Source of the DNA: an uncultured Acetatifactor sp.
GTDB lineage: Bacteria > Bacillota > Clostridia > Lachnospirales > Lachnospiraceae
Assembly: GCA_910589655.1 (NCBI GenBank)
Contig: CAJUTJ010000002.1
Coordinates: 1 to 20,261, forward strand
DNA: 20,261 bases
Direction: 5' to 3'
A program made the translations under genes and the position numbers. A model generated the notes under the pieces. That model was given only the letters and a program-made list of their open reading frames with translations, did no database searches and was not told the DNA's origin. Below are positions 7,361 to 14,548 of the stretch, piece after piece (positions within the stretch are counted from its first letter, which is position 1; each line of letters opens with the position of its first letter).

Positions 7361-8668
7361 ATGCCGCGGATTGCGAAAGCATACGCAATTACAGATGCAA
7401 AAATCAGCTTTGTGTCGCTGGTGGATAAGGCTGCGAATAAAAAGCGGTTCCTGATCACCAAATCAGAGAACGGAGACGCAAGCTTCGCCACATTCGGGCG
7501 TATTCTGAAAGCTGATGCTGATAGCCACTTTGTGACCGGAATCGTGTATGAACCCATGGTGGAGGATAGCCAGGGCAATTATATGACCGAAGAGGAAATC
7601 ACAAAAGCGGCCTATTGGTTTGCCAAGAATGGGAACCAGGTGGATCTGCAGCATTGTTTTGAGAAATGTAGCGGAGCCGCTGTGGTGGAATCCTATGTCG
7701 CAAAATGTGATATGGAGATCGAAGGAGAAACCATCAAAAAAGGAACATGGCTTATGACGATGGAAATCAGTGATGCCGATGTATGGGAATCCATACAGAA
7801 GGGGGAGATCACCGGTTTTTCAATGGGTGGCATAGGCGTATATTCCGAAGAGGATGTGGAACTGCCTGTTGAAAAGCAGGAAGAGCCGAAGGGATTATTC
7901 CGGCGCCTGGCCAAAGCAATGGGCTTTGACATTGTGGAGAAGGGAGCCGTAAAGGCAAATTTTCAGCGCAGAGTAAAGGAAGACAATTTTTATTCTGCAT
8001 GGTATGCGCTCAGAAGTACGCTGGAAGGAAATTTTTATAATCCTGATACCGGATGCTGGGAATGGGGATATAACTCAGATGAAAGCACCATCCGGGAAGC
8101 TTTGGAGGATTTCAACGATATTGTGACACAGCTTCTTACATCGGACGGAAGTATCGTGAAGTCTCTGGAAAAGGCTGCAAAAGAGGCTCCGGCTCCCGTT
8201 CGCAAGGAAGGGAAAAGCCTTAGCGCAAAAAATCTGAATGCCATTAAAGGCATTTATGATACGCTCGGTTCGTTTCTGGCAGATTTTCAGGATGAACCGG
8301 CGGAAGAAAATAATGTTCAGAAGGAGGATGTTGACATGACGAACAATGAAGTAAAAGCGGTGGTGGCCGAAGAGGTAAAGAAGGCTATGGAACCCGTTGT
8401 AAAGCAGCTGGAGGCCATGGCTCCGGCGGCAGCCGGCGAAGGGGGTGGCGATACCGGAGATCCGGCTGCTGAAAGTGGTGTGTCTGCGGGGGAACTGTCT
8501 GCAGATGCGATTGCGAAGATGGTCGGGAATGAGATCCAGAAAGCCATGGAGCCTGTAATGAAAGCACTGGGGCCCGTGATGAAAAGCCGGGCACTCCCTG
8601 GGAATCTCAATGATGCGGCGGGGACAGTTGAAAAGCAGGAAGAGCATTACCTGCACGGGATTGTATAA
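7361..8668 (+). CDS. xkdF: XkdF-type prohead serine protease fused to a scaffold-like C-terminus
   Basis: This 435-residue protein should process the prohead during maturation. Residues about 1-165 match the XkdF family (Peptidase_S78_2): ISFVSLVDKAANKKRF, GIVYEPMVEDSQGNYMTEEEI, VDLQHC with His98, and GEITGFSMGGIG with Ser154; the His and Ser are the expected catalytic pair. Residues 200-310 are a helical spacer. From about 320 the chain becomes Ala/Glu/Pro-rich and low complexity, with two similar helices (KKAMEPVVKQLEAM and QKAMEPVMKALGPVM), as in delta/scaffold domains. ATG 7361 is chosen because AAGGAGG lies at 7345-7351; the in-frame ATG at 7334 (MTGRRYE) and upstream starts would take that site into the coding region. 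It is followed by the major capsid gene after 20 bp. Confidence 0.88.
   Translation: MPRIAKAYAITDAKISFVSLVDKAANKKRFLITKSENGDASFATFGRILKADADSHFVTGIVYEPMVEDSQGNYMTEEEITKAAYWFAKNGNQVDLQHCFEKCSGAAVVESYVAKCDMEIEGETIKKGTWLMTMEISDADVWESIQKGEITGFSMGGIGVYSEEDVELPVEKQEEPKGLFRRLAKAMGFDIVEKGAVKANFQRRVKEDNFYSAWYALRSTLEGNFYNPDTGCWEWGYNSDESTIREALEDFNDIVTQLLTSDGSIVKSLEKAAKEAPAPVRKEGKSLSAKNLNAIKGIYDTLGSFLADFQDEPAEENNVQKEDVDMTNNEVKAVVAEEVKKAMEPVVKQLEAMAPAAAGEGGGDTGDPAAESGVSAGELSADAIAKMVGNEIQKAMEPVMKALGPVMKSRALPGNLNDAAGTVEKQEEHYLHGIV
8336..8668 (+). CDS. Probable nested scaffold protein from an internal in-frame start of xkdF
   Basis: Inside the protease gene, in the same frame, AAGGAGG (8321-8327) stands eight bases before ATG 8336. 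Initiation there would give a 110-residue product consisting only of the scaffold-like region: two KAMEPV helices, an Ala/Gly/Pro-rich middle and a charged end. Several phages, lambda C/Nu3 being the classic, make a separate scaffold from an internal start in the protease gene. The ribosome site quality equals that of the flanking genes, and it falls exactly at the boundary where sequence character changes. Use of this start is inference. Confidence 0.6.
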   Translation: MTNNEVKAVVAEEVKKAMEPVVKQLEAMAPAAAGEGGGDTGDPAAESGVSAGELSADAIAKMVGNEIQKAMEPVMKALGPVMKSRALPGNLNDAAGTVEKQEEHYLHGIV

Positions 8669-8688
8669 GAAAAGGAGGAGAAAACACT

Positions 8689-9753
8689 ATGCCAACGAAT
8701 GCACAGATTATTAAAAATACCATAACGACAGATTCTGTATCCCATGGCCTGCTCACGCCGTACCAGGCCAAGAAGTTTTTGGTCCAGACCTTTGAGGCCA
8801 CGCCTTTCCAGCAGGCAATCAGACATGTGACACGGACGGAAAAAACGGGTGAGATTGATAAGATCGGCATCGGTCACAGACTGCTCCGCCCGAAGATTGA
8901 GAATACATTTGACGGAGTAACCGCAAGCCCCAAATTCGGGGTAGTCAAGTATGCCTGCGAAGCGACAAGGCTTGACTGGGATATTACCAATGAAACGCTT
9001 CGACAGAATATCGAAGGCGAAAACATGGATGATGTCGTAACCAATCTCATGACGAAGCAGGTTGGTGTCGATTCGGAGGATCTTCTGCTCAATGGAGAAG
9101 AAAAGGCATCTGCAGCAGAGGCATTTTCCGCCAGCAGCACCTATGCGGCGGGGGATTGTGTCACAGAAGCTGGCGGTCTCTACCGTTTTCGGGTAAGCCA
9201 CACCGCCGGCGCATGGAACACAGCAGAGGTTGAGCGGATCGGTGACGCTACAGATAAAGTATTCCTCGGTCAGAACGATGGCATCATTAAGGCTCTTGGC
9301 GGCGGGCACGTTATTGATGTTTCCGGGGCTAAAGAAATGGAACTTGAAATATTCTATAGGGCGGTAGCCTCCATGCCTACCAGGTTCAATGACGGAACAC
9401 TCCGCTGGATGATGAGCCCTACCAGAGCGCAGCAGTGGGAGCTGTTCCTGCTCAACAAGGTTATCAATGCCGGCGGTGCCGTTCCTGAGAGTTTATACAA
9501 AAGCCCTGTGGGTATTCCTTCCATGGGAGTGCCGATGTTGCCGGATGATACGGTTATCCTTTCTAATCCAAAGAATTTTGTTCAGGTCAACACCTACACG
9601 ATGAAGATTAAGAAGGATGAAACATCTGTACAGGCGATCAGAGAAGATAAGAAGTTCTATGTGGTTCACTTCGATTTCGATGCAATTATCGAAGAAATTG
9701 AGGCTACCGCAATTATCACGAACCTTCCGGCGCTTCTTTCAAATGTTTCATAG
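8689..9753 (+). CDS. Major capsid protein (XkdG/YqbE-like, HK97 fold)
   Basis: This 354-residue protein is the presumed main shell subunit. It sits directly after the protease/scaffold and before the connectors. Recognisable PBSX-type capsid segments are LLTPYQAKKFLVQTFE near the N-terminus, TGEIDKIGIGHRLLRP, the domain ending in EDLLLNGEE (130-138), LRWMMSPTRAQQWELFL, and the C-terminal QAIREDKKFYVVHFDFDAIIE. Between residues about 147 and 187 there is an extra segment with YAAGDCV, GGLYRFRVSHTAGAWN, a small beta-type module common in phage and chitinase-like proteins but not expected in the capsid core. ATG 8689 follows AAGGAGG at 8672-8678. The fold call rests on family likeness and position. 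Confidence 0.87.
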   Translation: MPTNAQIIKNTITTDSVSHGLLTPYQAKKFLVQTFEATPFQQAIRHVTRTEKTGEIDKIGIGHRLLRPKIENTFDGVTASPKFGVVKYACEATRLDWDITNETLRQNIEGENMDDVVTNLMTKQVGVDSEDLLLNGEEKASAAEAFSASSTYAAGDCVTEAGGLYRFRVSHTAGAWNTAEVERIGDATDKVFLGQNDGIIKALGGGHVIDVSGAKEMELEIFYRAVASMPTRFNDGTLRWMMSPTRAQQWELFLLNKVINAGGAVPESLYKSPVGIPSMGVPMLPDDTVILSNPKNFVQVNTYTMKIKKDETSVQAIREDKKFYVVHFDFDAIIEEIEATAIITNLPALLSNVS

Positions 9754-9763
9754 GAGGCGGGGT

Positions 9764-10132
9764 ATGAAAAAAGTATGTTTGAAGACCGGGCTTTCCTATG
9801 CCATTAAGGGTTTTTCATGTGTCAGAGGGATCGCTGTAGATGTGGAGGATGATATTGCCGAAAAACTTATGAGAACAGGGCGTTTTGAGATTACAGATAT
9901 GCTTCCTGTTTCTCAAACTGCGGCACCTGCTTCTGAATCCGCGGATATACCTTCAATGAAGAAGGATGAACTGATTGCTTTTGCAGAGGCACATGACATT
10001 GATCTTGAGGGCTGTAAAAACAACAATGAGCGGATCGAACGGATTCAGAGCGAGATCAGCGTAAAGGAGTTTGTGCAGATACCTGCTGAGGAAGAGGAGG
10101 CACCGCATGAAGAGGCCGTGGATTTTACCTGA
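9764..10132 (+). CDS. YqbF-like head protein with HeH/LEM domain
   Basis: A 122-residue protein just behind the major capsid gene, the place held by yqbF in the skin element. Residues 1-45 (CLKTGLSYAIKGFSCVRG, IAEKLMRTGRFE) resemble the YqbF N-terminal domain; residues 65-97 (MKKDELIAFAEAHDIDLEG and following) fit the HeH/LEM helix-extended-helix motif. The C-terminus is strongly acidic (AEEEEAPHEEAVD). ATG 9764 has AGGAGG at 9752-9757, and the longer frame opening at 9617 runs inside the capsid gene and is rejected. It overlaps the next gene by 26 bp. The precise role in head completion is unknown. Confidence 0.75.
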   Translation: MKKVCLKTGLSYAIKGFSCVRGIAVDVEDDIAEKLMRTGRFEITDMLPVSQTAAPASESADIPSMKKDELIAFAEAHDIDLEGCKNNNERIERIQSEISVKEFVQIPAEEEEAPHEEAVDFT

Positions 10133-10499
10133 TGAAATCAGGGAATACACTTCATCGCAAAAGGTAAAGGACAGAACCGACAGCCAGCTGGCCTATGACA
10201 TAGCGAGGGCAGAGAAATATGTAATCTTTCACACGCATAACAAATTTGAGTCAGAGGAATACGAGAGCGGACTGCCATCGGATGTGACGATGGCAGTGAT
10301 CCTTCTTGCGGAGGCGTATGCAAAGCAGGCGATTACGCAGAAAGACGGGGTAATGAGTTCGGAAACCTTTGATGATTATTCGTATACGGTTGACATAGGC
10401 TCTGATATTGCGGACAACCTGGGACTTGGGGCGATGCTGGAAGAATATGTCCTGCCGGAAGACCAGGGGAAAGTAGTTATGAAGCTGCGGAAGCTGTAG
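10107..10499 (+). CDS. yqbG: Head-tail connector (YqbG/DUF3199-like adaptor)
   Basis: A 130-residue protein expected to bind beneath the portal as the first connector ring. The pattern ILPDEIREYTSSQKVKDRTD, then LAYDIARAEKYVIFHTH and MAVILLAEAYAKQAI, and finally GDYSYT-like DDYSYTVDIG, matches YqbG-type adaptor proteins. ATG 10107 is chosen because AGGAGG lies six bases upstream (10095-10100), inside the end of the preceding gene; the longer frame from 10071 has no ribosome site. The stop TAG at 10497-10499 forms part of the ribosome site of the next gene. Confidence 0.82.
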   Translation: MKRPWILPDEIREYTSSQKVKDRTDSQLAYDIARAEKYVIFHTHNKFESEEYESGLPSDVTMAVILLAEAYAKQAITQKDGVMSSETFDDYSYTVDIGSDIADNLGLGAMLEEYVLPEDQGKVVMKLRKL

Positions 10500-10509
10500 G
10501 AGGTGCCGG

Positions 10510-10872
10510 ATGTCGTTTGAAAACTTGCTGGATCACAAGTGCGCTATTTACCATATGAAAAAAGATGGGAAGAATCTTGGATACGGGATAGCCGGGGAGG
10601 CGTTTTCCTATCCTGTGGAACCGGATGTGACTGATGTGCCATGCCATTTTAATGTATCTGACACAGGTACTATGGAGCAGACAGAGGATGCCAACGAATA
10701 TATCGTGGTTGGAAAGCTGAATCTGCCGTATGGGACAGACGTCCGGGTAAATGATAAAATTATCGATTTGGGCAGCGGGATTTCCTATTATGCGGAAATT
10801 CCGAGGAATGTCCGGGATCATCATATAATTGTGCAGATCCAGCGGAAAGGGAAGGTCAAGGGGGCGATGTAG
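10510..10872 (+). CDS. yqbH: Head-tail stopper (YqbH/XkdH-like, DUF3599)
   Basis: A 120-residue protein. The opening SFENLLDHKCAIYHM followed by a Gly-rich strand, the short PCHFN element and the VNDKIIDLGSGISYYAEIPRNVRDHHIIV end give the beta-rich pattern of YqbH/XkdH proteins, which act as the second connector (stopper) between head and tail. AGGAGGTG (10498-10505) precedes ATG 10510. Its TAG overlaps the GTG start of the following gene by one base. Gene order, size and motif agree with the assignment. Confidence 0.8.
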   Translation: MSFENLLDHKCAIYHMKKDGKNLGYGIAGEAFSYPVEPDVTDVPCHFNVSDTGTMEQTEDANEYIVVGKLNLPYGTDVRVNDKIIDLGSGISYYAEIPRNVRDHHIIVQIQRKGKVKGAM

Positions 10873-11402
10873 TGGCAGGAAAGTATGTGAGAATAGATGC
10901 CACAGAACTGAGGCGGTTTGTAGAAAGGTTGAATCAGGCTGGGCGTGGCAAAGAATTTGAAAAGGAACTCTCCCGATTTTTGGATGCTATTGCGGTGGAG
11001 TTCCTTTCTTATGTGCAGGATTTCATCATACAGGCCGGTTCGGTAGATACTCGGCTGCTTTTGAATAGCTTTCAGAAAAGCGGCGAGGGAAGCGTTTTTA
11101 TCGCCCAAGAAGGCGGTCTGCAGATAGAAGTAGGCACCAATGTGGAGTATGCGTCTTTTGTGAATGACGGGCACTGGCTGAATCCGAAAGGTGTTGATAT
11201 GCGGTGGGTGCCTGGGGAGTGGCAGGGAGAGAGGTTTATATATCAACCTGGAGCCAAAACCGGTATGCTGTTAAAGCAGAAATGGATAGAGGGTAGCCAT
11301 TACTTTGATGATGCCATAAGGCTCATGGAGAGGATGGCCCCGCAGTTCATGGAGCGGAAGATGCAGCAATGGTTAGAGCAATATTTTTCGGATTTTGTAT
11401 AG
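10872..11402 (+). CDS. xkdI: HK97 gp10-like / XkdI tail completion protein
   Basis: A 176-residue protein of the HK97 gp10 type, at the head-tail joining position. Characteristic features are a helical first half (LRRFVERLNQAG), VDTRLLLNSFQ, the beta stretch LQIEVGTNVEYASFVNDGHW, and a long C-terminal helix (MAPQFMERKMQQWLEQYF). It starts with GTG 10872, which overlaps the preceding stop by one base; AAGGGGG at 10858-10864 gives good spacing. No in-frame ATG with a ribosome site is available nearby. Confidence 0.84.
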   Translation: MAGKYVRIDATELRRFVERLNQAGRGKEFEKELSRFLDAIAVEFLSYVQDFIIQAGSVDTRLLLNSFQKSGEGSVFIAQEGGLQIEVGTNVEYASFVNDGHWLNPKGVDMRWVPGEWQGERFIYQPGAKTGMLLKQKWIEGSHYFDDAIRLMERMAPQFMERKMQQWLEQYFSDFV

Positions 11403-11418
11403 TTTGTGAGGTGAGGAT

Positions 11419-11874
11419 ATGCTGGAATATGAGATTGCGGCCATTTACTATTTTGTGACCGGTATCATAACGGCGCAGCCATATTTTGAGGAAGTGCCGT
11501 TGGATATGCTGCTCCCCTGCGTGTTCTATCCTACTCCGGCCCCGGCGGCATCAGGGTTTTCAGTAAACGCTTTTATGACCGAGTTTGCCATGTATATCAA
11601 ATTTATGGATCATTCTACAATGGCAGCTTATGAAATGGGTGAAAAGGTATTGCAGGCGATTATGGGAAACCGAAGGAAAGTGCCGCTGGTGGATGAAGCT
11701 GGAAAACTGACCGGCAAGAATTTCCGTGTAAATATGCCGAAACTCAAAAAAATTGAGAATGGCGTGTATCAGCTGGAATTATCATGGAACCGCCACACTC
11801 GGTATAATGCGAAGGAAGTTACTCTTGCCAGAGATATATTTATGAATGGGTTACCAATAGGGAAGGAGGATTGA
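11419..11874 (+). CDS. Tail terminator protein (XkdJ/YqbJ-like, DUF6838)
   Basis: A 151-residue protein between the gp10-like gene and the sheath, where PBSX-type phages encode the ring that caps the tail tube and joins it to the head. YYFVTGIITAQPYFEEVP at the N-terminus, the central MAAYEMGEKVLQAIM helix, and the QLELSWNRHTRYN strand near the C-terminus fit YqbJ-like proteins. GAGGTGAGG precedes ATG 11419. It ends just before an AAGGAGG-led small gene. The functional call relies on order and family likeness. Confidence 0.72.
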   Translation: MLEYEIAAIYYFVTGIITAQPYFEEVPLDMLLPCVFYPTPAPAASGFSVNAFMTEFAMYIKFMDHSTMAAYEMGEKVLQAIMGNRRKVPLVDEAGKLTGKNFRVNMPKLKKIENGVYQLELSWNRHTRYNAKEVTLARDIFMNGLPIGKED

Positions 11875-11875
11875 C

Positions 11876-12115
11876 ATGCCTAAAGGGAAAATCGCCGATG
11901 AAACTGCGGCGAATCAGGCAGTAGAAGAGTCTGAAAAAGTTTCTGATCAAAGAAAATTCCCGTATGAAGTGCTGAAAGAAAGCTGTATGAAACTGTTTCG
12001 TGTAACATCCAGCACCTTCATCGGGGCAACTGTCGGTAGGGAAAATGGATCATATTCCATCGCAGAGATGCAGATCATTATCGATGAATGGTTAAAGAAG
12101 GAGGTAAAAAAATAA
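11876..12115 (+). CDS. Small unrecognised phage protein between tail terminator and tail sheath
   Basis: A 79-residue protein with an excellent ribosome site (AAGGAGG, 11863-11869, six bases before ATG 11876). The first 25 residues are polar and look disordered; residues 27-79 are compact: FPYEVLKESCMKLFRVTSS, TFIGATVG, then an amphipathic helix IAEMQIIIDEWLKKEVKK. No signal peptide or membrane span. Its stop overlaps the sheath start by one base, so it is translated with the sheath. I do not recognise a named family. Position suggests a tail assembly factor or chaperone (inference). Confidence 0.78.
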   Translation: MPKGKIADETAANQAVEESEKVSDQRKFPYEVLKESCMKLFRVTSSTFIGATVGRENGSYSIAEMQIIIDEWLKKEVKK

Positions 12116-13488
12116 TGGCTGGTGGAAATTTTGACATCAACGTGGGAAAAACCAGACCGGGAACCTACGTCAATGTAAAGTCCAAAAGGCAGCAGAAAGC
12201 AAAGGGTTCTACCCGTGGCATTGCGGTAATCCCCTTTGTTGGATATGACTGGGGGCCGAATGGGGAGTTTGTCAAGCTGTCGGTGGATTCCCCGGATGCG
12301 TACCTGCATAAGCTTGGCAGAAGCGTTTATGATGCAAACGATTTTATGCTGATGGTGCGCGAGATCTTTAAGAATGCGATTACCTGTTATGTCTATATTG
12401 TCAATACCGGTATCGCAGCGAAAGCAACCACAGAGGACGGCTTGACGGTAACGGCGGCATATCCTGGTGCCAGAGGGAATGATATTTCCGTTGTATCCAC
12501 AGAGAATGTGCTGGGAGGGTTTGATGTAACTGTTTATATGGGCACGGAGAAGGTGGAGATTTATGAGGGAGTGAAAACCTTTGGGGATTTGGTTGCGGCA
12601 TCCGTGGGTAAGTATGTTACTTTTAAGGCGACTACCGGAGAAACCGATTTGAAAGCAATCGCATCTTTGCGGCTGGCGGGTGGAGACAATGGGACAACGG
12701 AGAACTCTGCCGTTACCAGTTTCCTGGATAAGGTGGAAAAAATCCGGTGGAATACCATGTGCTTCCCGATCACGGAAACTACTTTGCAGACAGTGTGTAT
12801 CGCCAAAATCAAAATGCTGCGTAATAGTGTCGGCAAATATGTGCAGGCGGTTCTTCCGAACTGCAAAGCCGATTTCGAGGGCATTATCAATGTGACAAAT
12901 TCTGTGATCCTGGATGACGGAACAGAAAGCGGCAAGCAGCTCACGGTTGCCCAGGCGTGTGCATGGGTGGCAGGGGCAACGGCGGGAGCCTCCAAGACAC
13001 AGTCCAACACTTATGTGGAGTACACAGGGGCGATTGACATTGTTGGCGTGAAGTCCAACGAGGAGGCAATCGAGGCGATCAAAAATGGAGAGTTCTTCTT
13101 TTCCCGTTCTGACGAAGATAAAATTGTTGTCGAATATGATATCAATTCTCTTCACAACTTTACCACGGACCGGACTTCCGATTATGCGAAAAACCGTGTT
13201 ATCCGTGTGTATGATTCCTTTGCGGAGGATCTGCGCCTGAACTTCCCGCCGAACAAATTCAATAATGATCCGGATGGGTGGCTCATTATGGAGGGGTTGG
13301 GCCGGGAGCTGCTTAATTCCTATGGCCCGGTATCCGATGGAGGGGACGGCTCGATTATGAATATCAATCTGGAGGAAGATTTTTATGTGGACCAGAGCCG
13401 CAGCCAGGGGGATGAAACTTTTTTCAATGTCGGCCTGCATGCGGTGGATTCCGCCGAGAAACTGTATTTTTCTGTTTCCACACGATAG
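12115..13488 (+). CDS. xkdK: Contractile tail sheath protein (XkdK-like)
   Basis: This 457-residue protein identifies the particle as contractile (myovirus type). The start GGNFDINVGKTRPGTYVN is typical of XkdK sheaths. Residues about 100-205 include the inserted beta domain found in this family (GLTVTAAYPGARGNDISVV, FDVTVYMGTEKVEIYEGV, LRLAGGDNGT). The C-terminal part ends in DQSRSQGDETFFNVGLH and a final beta strand that would link neighbouring subunits. ATG 12115 has AAGGAGGT at 12098-12105; the in-frame ATG at 12088 lies upstream of that site and is rejected. A 497-codon open frame on the opposite strand is a shadow of this gene. Confidence 0.93.
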   Translation: MAGGNFDINVGKTRPGTYVNVKSKRQQKAKGSTRGIAVIPFVGYDWGPNGEFVKLSVDSPDAYLHKLGRSVYDANDFMLMVREIFKNAITCYVYIVNTGIAAKATTEDGLTVTAAYPGARGNDISVVSTENVLGGFDVTVYMGTEKVEIYEGVKTFGDLVAASVGKYVTFKATTGETDLKAIASLRLAGGDNGTTENSAVTSFLDKVEKIRWNTMCFPITETTLQTVCIAKIKMLRNSVGKYVQAVLPNCKADFEGIINVTNSVILDDGTESGKQLTVAQACAWVAGATAGASKTQSNTYVEYTGAIDIVGVKSNEEAIEAIKNGEFFFSRSDEDKIVVEYDINSLHNFTTDRTSDYAKNRVIRVYDSFAEDLRLNFPPNKFNNDPDGWLIMEGLGRELLNSYGPVSDGGDGSIMNINLEEDFYVDQSRSQGDETFFNVGLHAVDSAEKLYFSVSTR

Positions 13489-13506
13489 AAGGAGGTGTAA
13501 TAAGAT

Positions 13507-13935
13507 ATGTCAGAAAATATCAAGCCGCTTAGCGCCGTGGAAGGCAAGGCATATATCAATGGCATAGAGGTAATGGATTCTGTAAAAATGACAATCCGCT
13601 TCGTACCAAAGGTGGCGAATTACCGTATTGTCGGGAAGAAGGGAACACACCGGCGCTGGGTAGGCTACGACATAACCGGCACGCTGGATGAATACAAGAC
13701 CACTGCCCGGTATGAACGGATTGTAAAGGAATACATTTCCAACGGGAAGACGCCGGAGTTTACGTTCCAGGGAATCCGCACGGATCCGGATTCGGACTAC
13801 TATGAAACGGTAGGAAGCGAATCTGTAACCGTAACCGGCGCCGTGATCACTGGCGAGATTCCGTTATTGGATATCGATACCGATGGAGAGTTGGTTAAGG
13901 AATCCATTGCTTTCGGAGCGCGGAATGTGGTGTAA
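13507..13935 (+). CDS. xkdM: Tail tube protein (XkdM-like)
   Basis: A 142-residue protein that should stack into the inner tail tube. The pattern SAVEGKAYINGIEV, the VKMTIRF strand, KKGTHRRWVGYDITGTL, and the closing GEIPLLDIDTDGELVKES agree with XkdM/YqbM tube proteins, and the size is standard. AAGGAGGTG (13489-13497), overlapping the sheath stop by nothing but directly following it, precedes ATG 13507. A strong terminator follows, which is common behind highly expressed tube genes. Confidence 0.91.
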   Translation: MSENIKPLSAVEGKAYINGIEVMDSVKMTIRFVPKVANYRIVGKKGTHRRWVGYDITGTLDEYKTTARYERIVKEYISNGKTPEFTFQGIRTDPDSDYYETVGSESVTVTGAVITGEIPLLDIDTDGELVKESIAFGARNVV

Positions 13936-13942
13936 GTAAAAA

Positions 13943-13986
13943 AGGCAGGGGAGGCTTTGTATGTGCCTTTTCCTGCCTGCTTTTTT
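13943..13986 (+). terminator. Strong intrinsic terminator after the tail tube gene
   Basis: AGGCAGG (13943-13949) pairs with CCTGCCT (13972-13978) and the stem extends inward through GGAGG/CCTTTT with G-U pairs; TGCTTTTTT follows. It is the most stable terminator in the window. The rest of the 139-bp gap 13936-14074 holds a smaller hairpin (GCTAC 14026-14030 with GTAGC 14049-14053) just before the next ribosome site, and no convincing promoter. Confidence 0.85.
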
Positions 13987-14074
13987 GCAAAACAGTGGTT
14001 AACCCGTCGATAGGCTTTAAATCATGCTACAGGTCAAGATAGAGGCCCGTAGCAATAAATCAGGAGGATGCACT

Positions 14075-14548
14075 ATGGCAAACAAGAACTTGAAGTATTT
14101 TATGAGAGAAGAATCCAGACAGGAGCAGATCTTTCAGGTCCCGGCGCCGGCCCGATTTGTGGATGAAAATGGCAAGGTCGTGCAGATGGAGGTCAAAAAG
14201 CTGCATAATGACACCATCGCCAAGATCAACGACATGTATAAGTCCCGTACCCCCATGAAAGATAAAAAAGGGAATTATATCGTACAGAATGGCGAGGTGG
14301 TGTTCAAGACCGAGAAAGACAGCGTGAAAGCAACCCGCCACATCATCGTGGAGGCGCTGGTCTATCCGGATTTGAAGGATCCGGAACTTATGAAGTATTA
14401 TGACTGTGTTGATATTACCGATATGCCGCTGAAGGTTTTCCCCGATAATGACGAGTTCGGGTATGTGTCCAGAAAGGTTCTGGAGATTCTGGGACTGATG
14501 GATGCGGCTGAAAGCAATGAGCGGGAGGTAGAAGACGCAAAAAACTGA
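14075..14548 (+). CDS. xkdN: Tail assembly chaperone, short form (XkdN-like)
   Basis: A 157-residue protein of the XkdN family, which binds and protects the tape measure during tail assembly. Family-like segments are EQIFQVPAPARFVDENGK, the VKKLHNDTIAKIN helix, VKATRHIIVEALVYPDLKDPEL and FPDNDEFGYVSRKVLEILG. ATG 14075 follows AGGAGG at 14062-14067; the earlier in-frame ATG at 14024 lies before the ribosome site and is rejected. The gene ends in AAAAAAC then TGA, a -1 slippery site at its last codons, so a fraction of ribosomes should continue into the 62-codon extension (see next entries). Confidence 0.9.
   Translation: MANKNLKYFMREESRQEQIFQVPAPARFVDENGKVVQMEVKKLHNDTIAKINDMYKSRTPMKDKKGNYIVQNGEVVFKTEKDSVKATRHIIVEALVYPDLKDPELMKYYDCVDITDMPLKVFPDNDEFGYVSRKVLEILGLMDAAESNEREVEDAKN
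14524..14548 (+). promoter_or_regulatory. -1 programmed ribosomal frameshift site
   Basis: The heptamer A_AAA_AAC (14539-14545) sits in the correct frame (gcA AAA AAC) with TGA immediately after at 14546-14548. GGAGGT at 14524-14529 lies nine bases upstream, the position of the stimulatory Shine-Dalgarno-like element known from bacterial -1 frameshift sites such as dnaX. All parts needed for a tail-chaperone frameshift (lambda G/GT type) are visible. Confidence 0.88.

Noticed and set aside
11947..13440. A 497-codon open frame on the minus strand opposite the tail sheath
   Set aside because: It lies wholly within the well-recognised sheath gene, has a composition rich in His, Cys, Ile and Arg typical of an antisense shadow, shows no recognisable motif and no supporting ribosome site was identified.
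13985..14013. Possible promoter (TTGCAA, then a GATAGG-like -10) after the tube terminator
   Set aside because: The -10 match is only about three of six, and the -35 overlaps the terminator T tract. Not enough to call.
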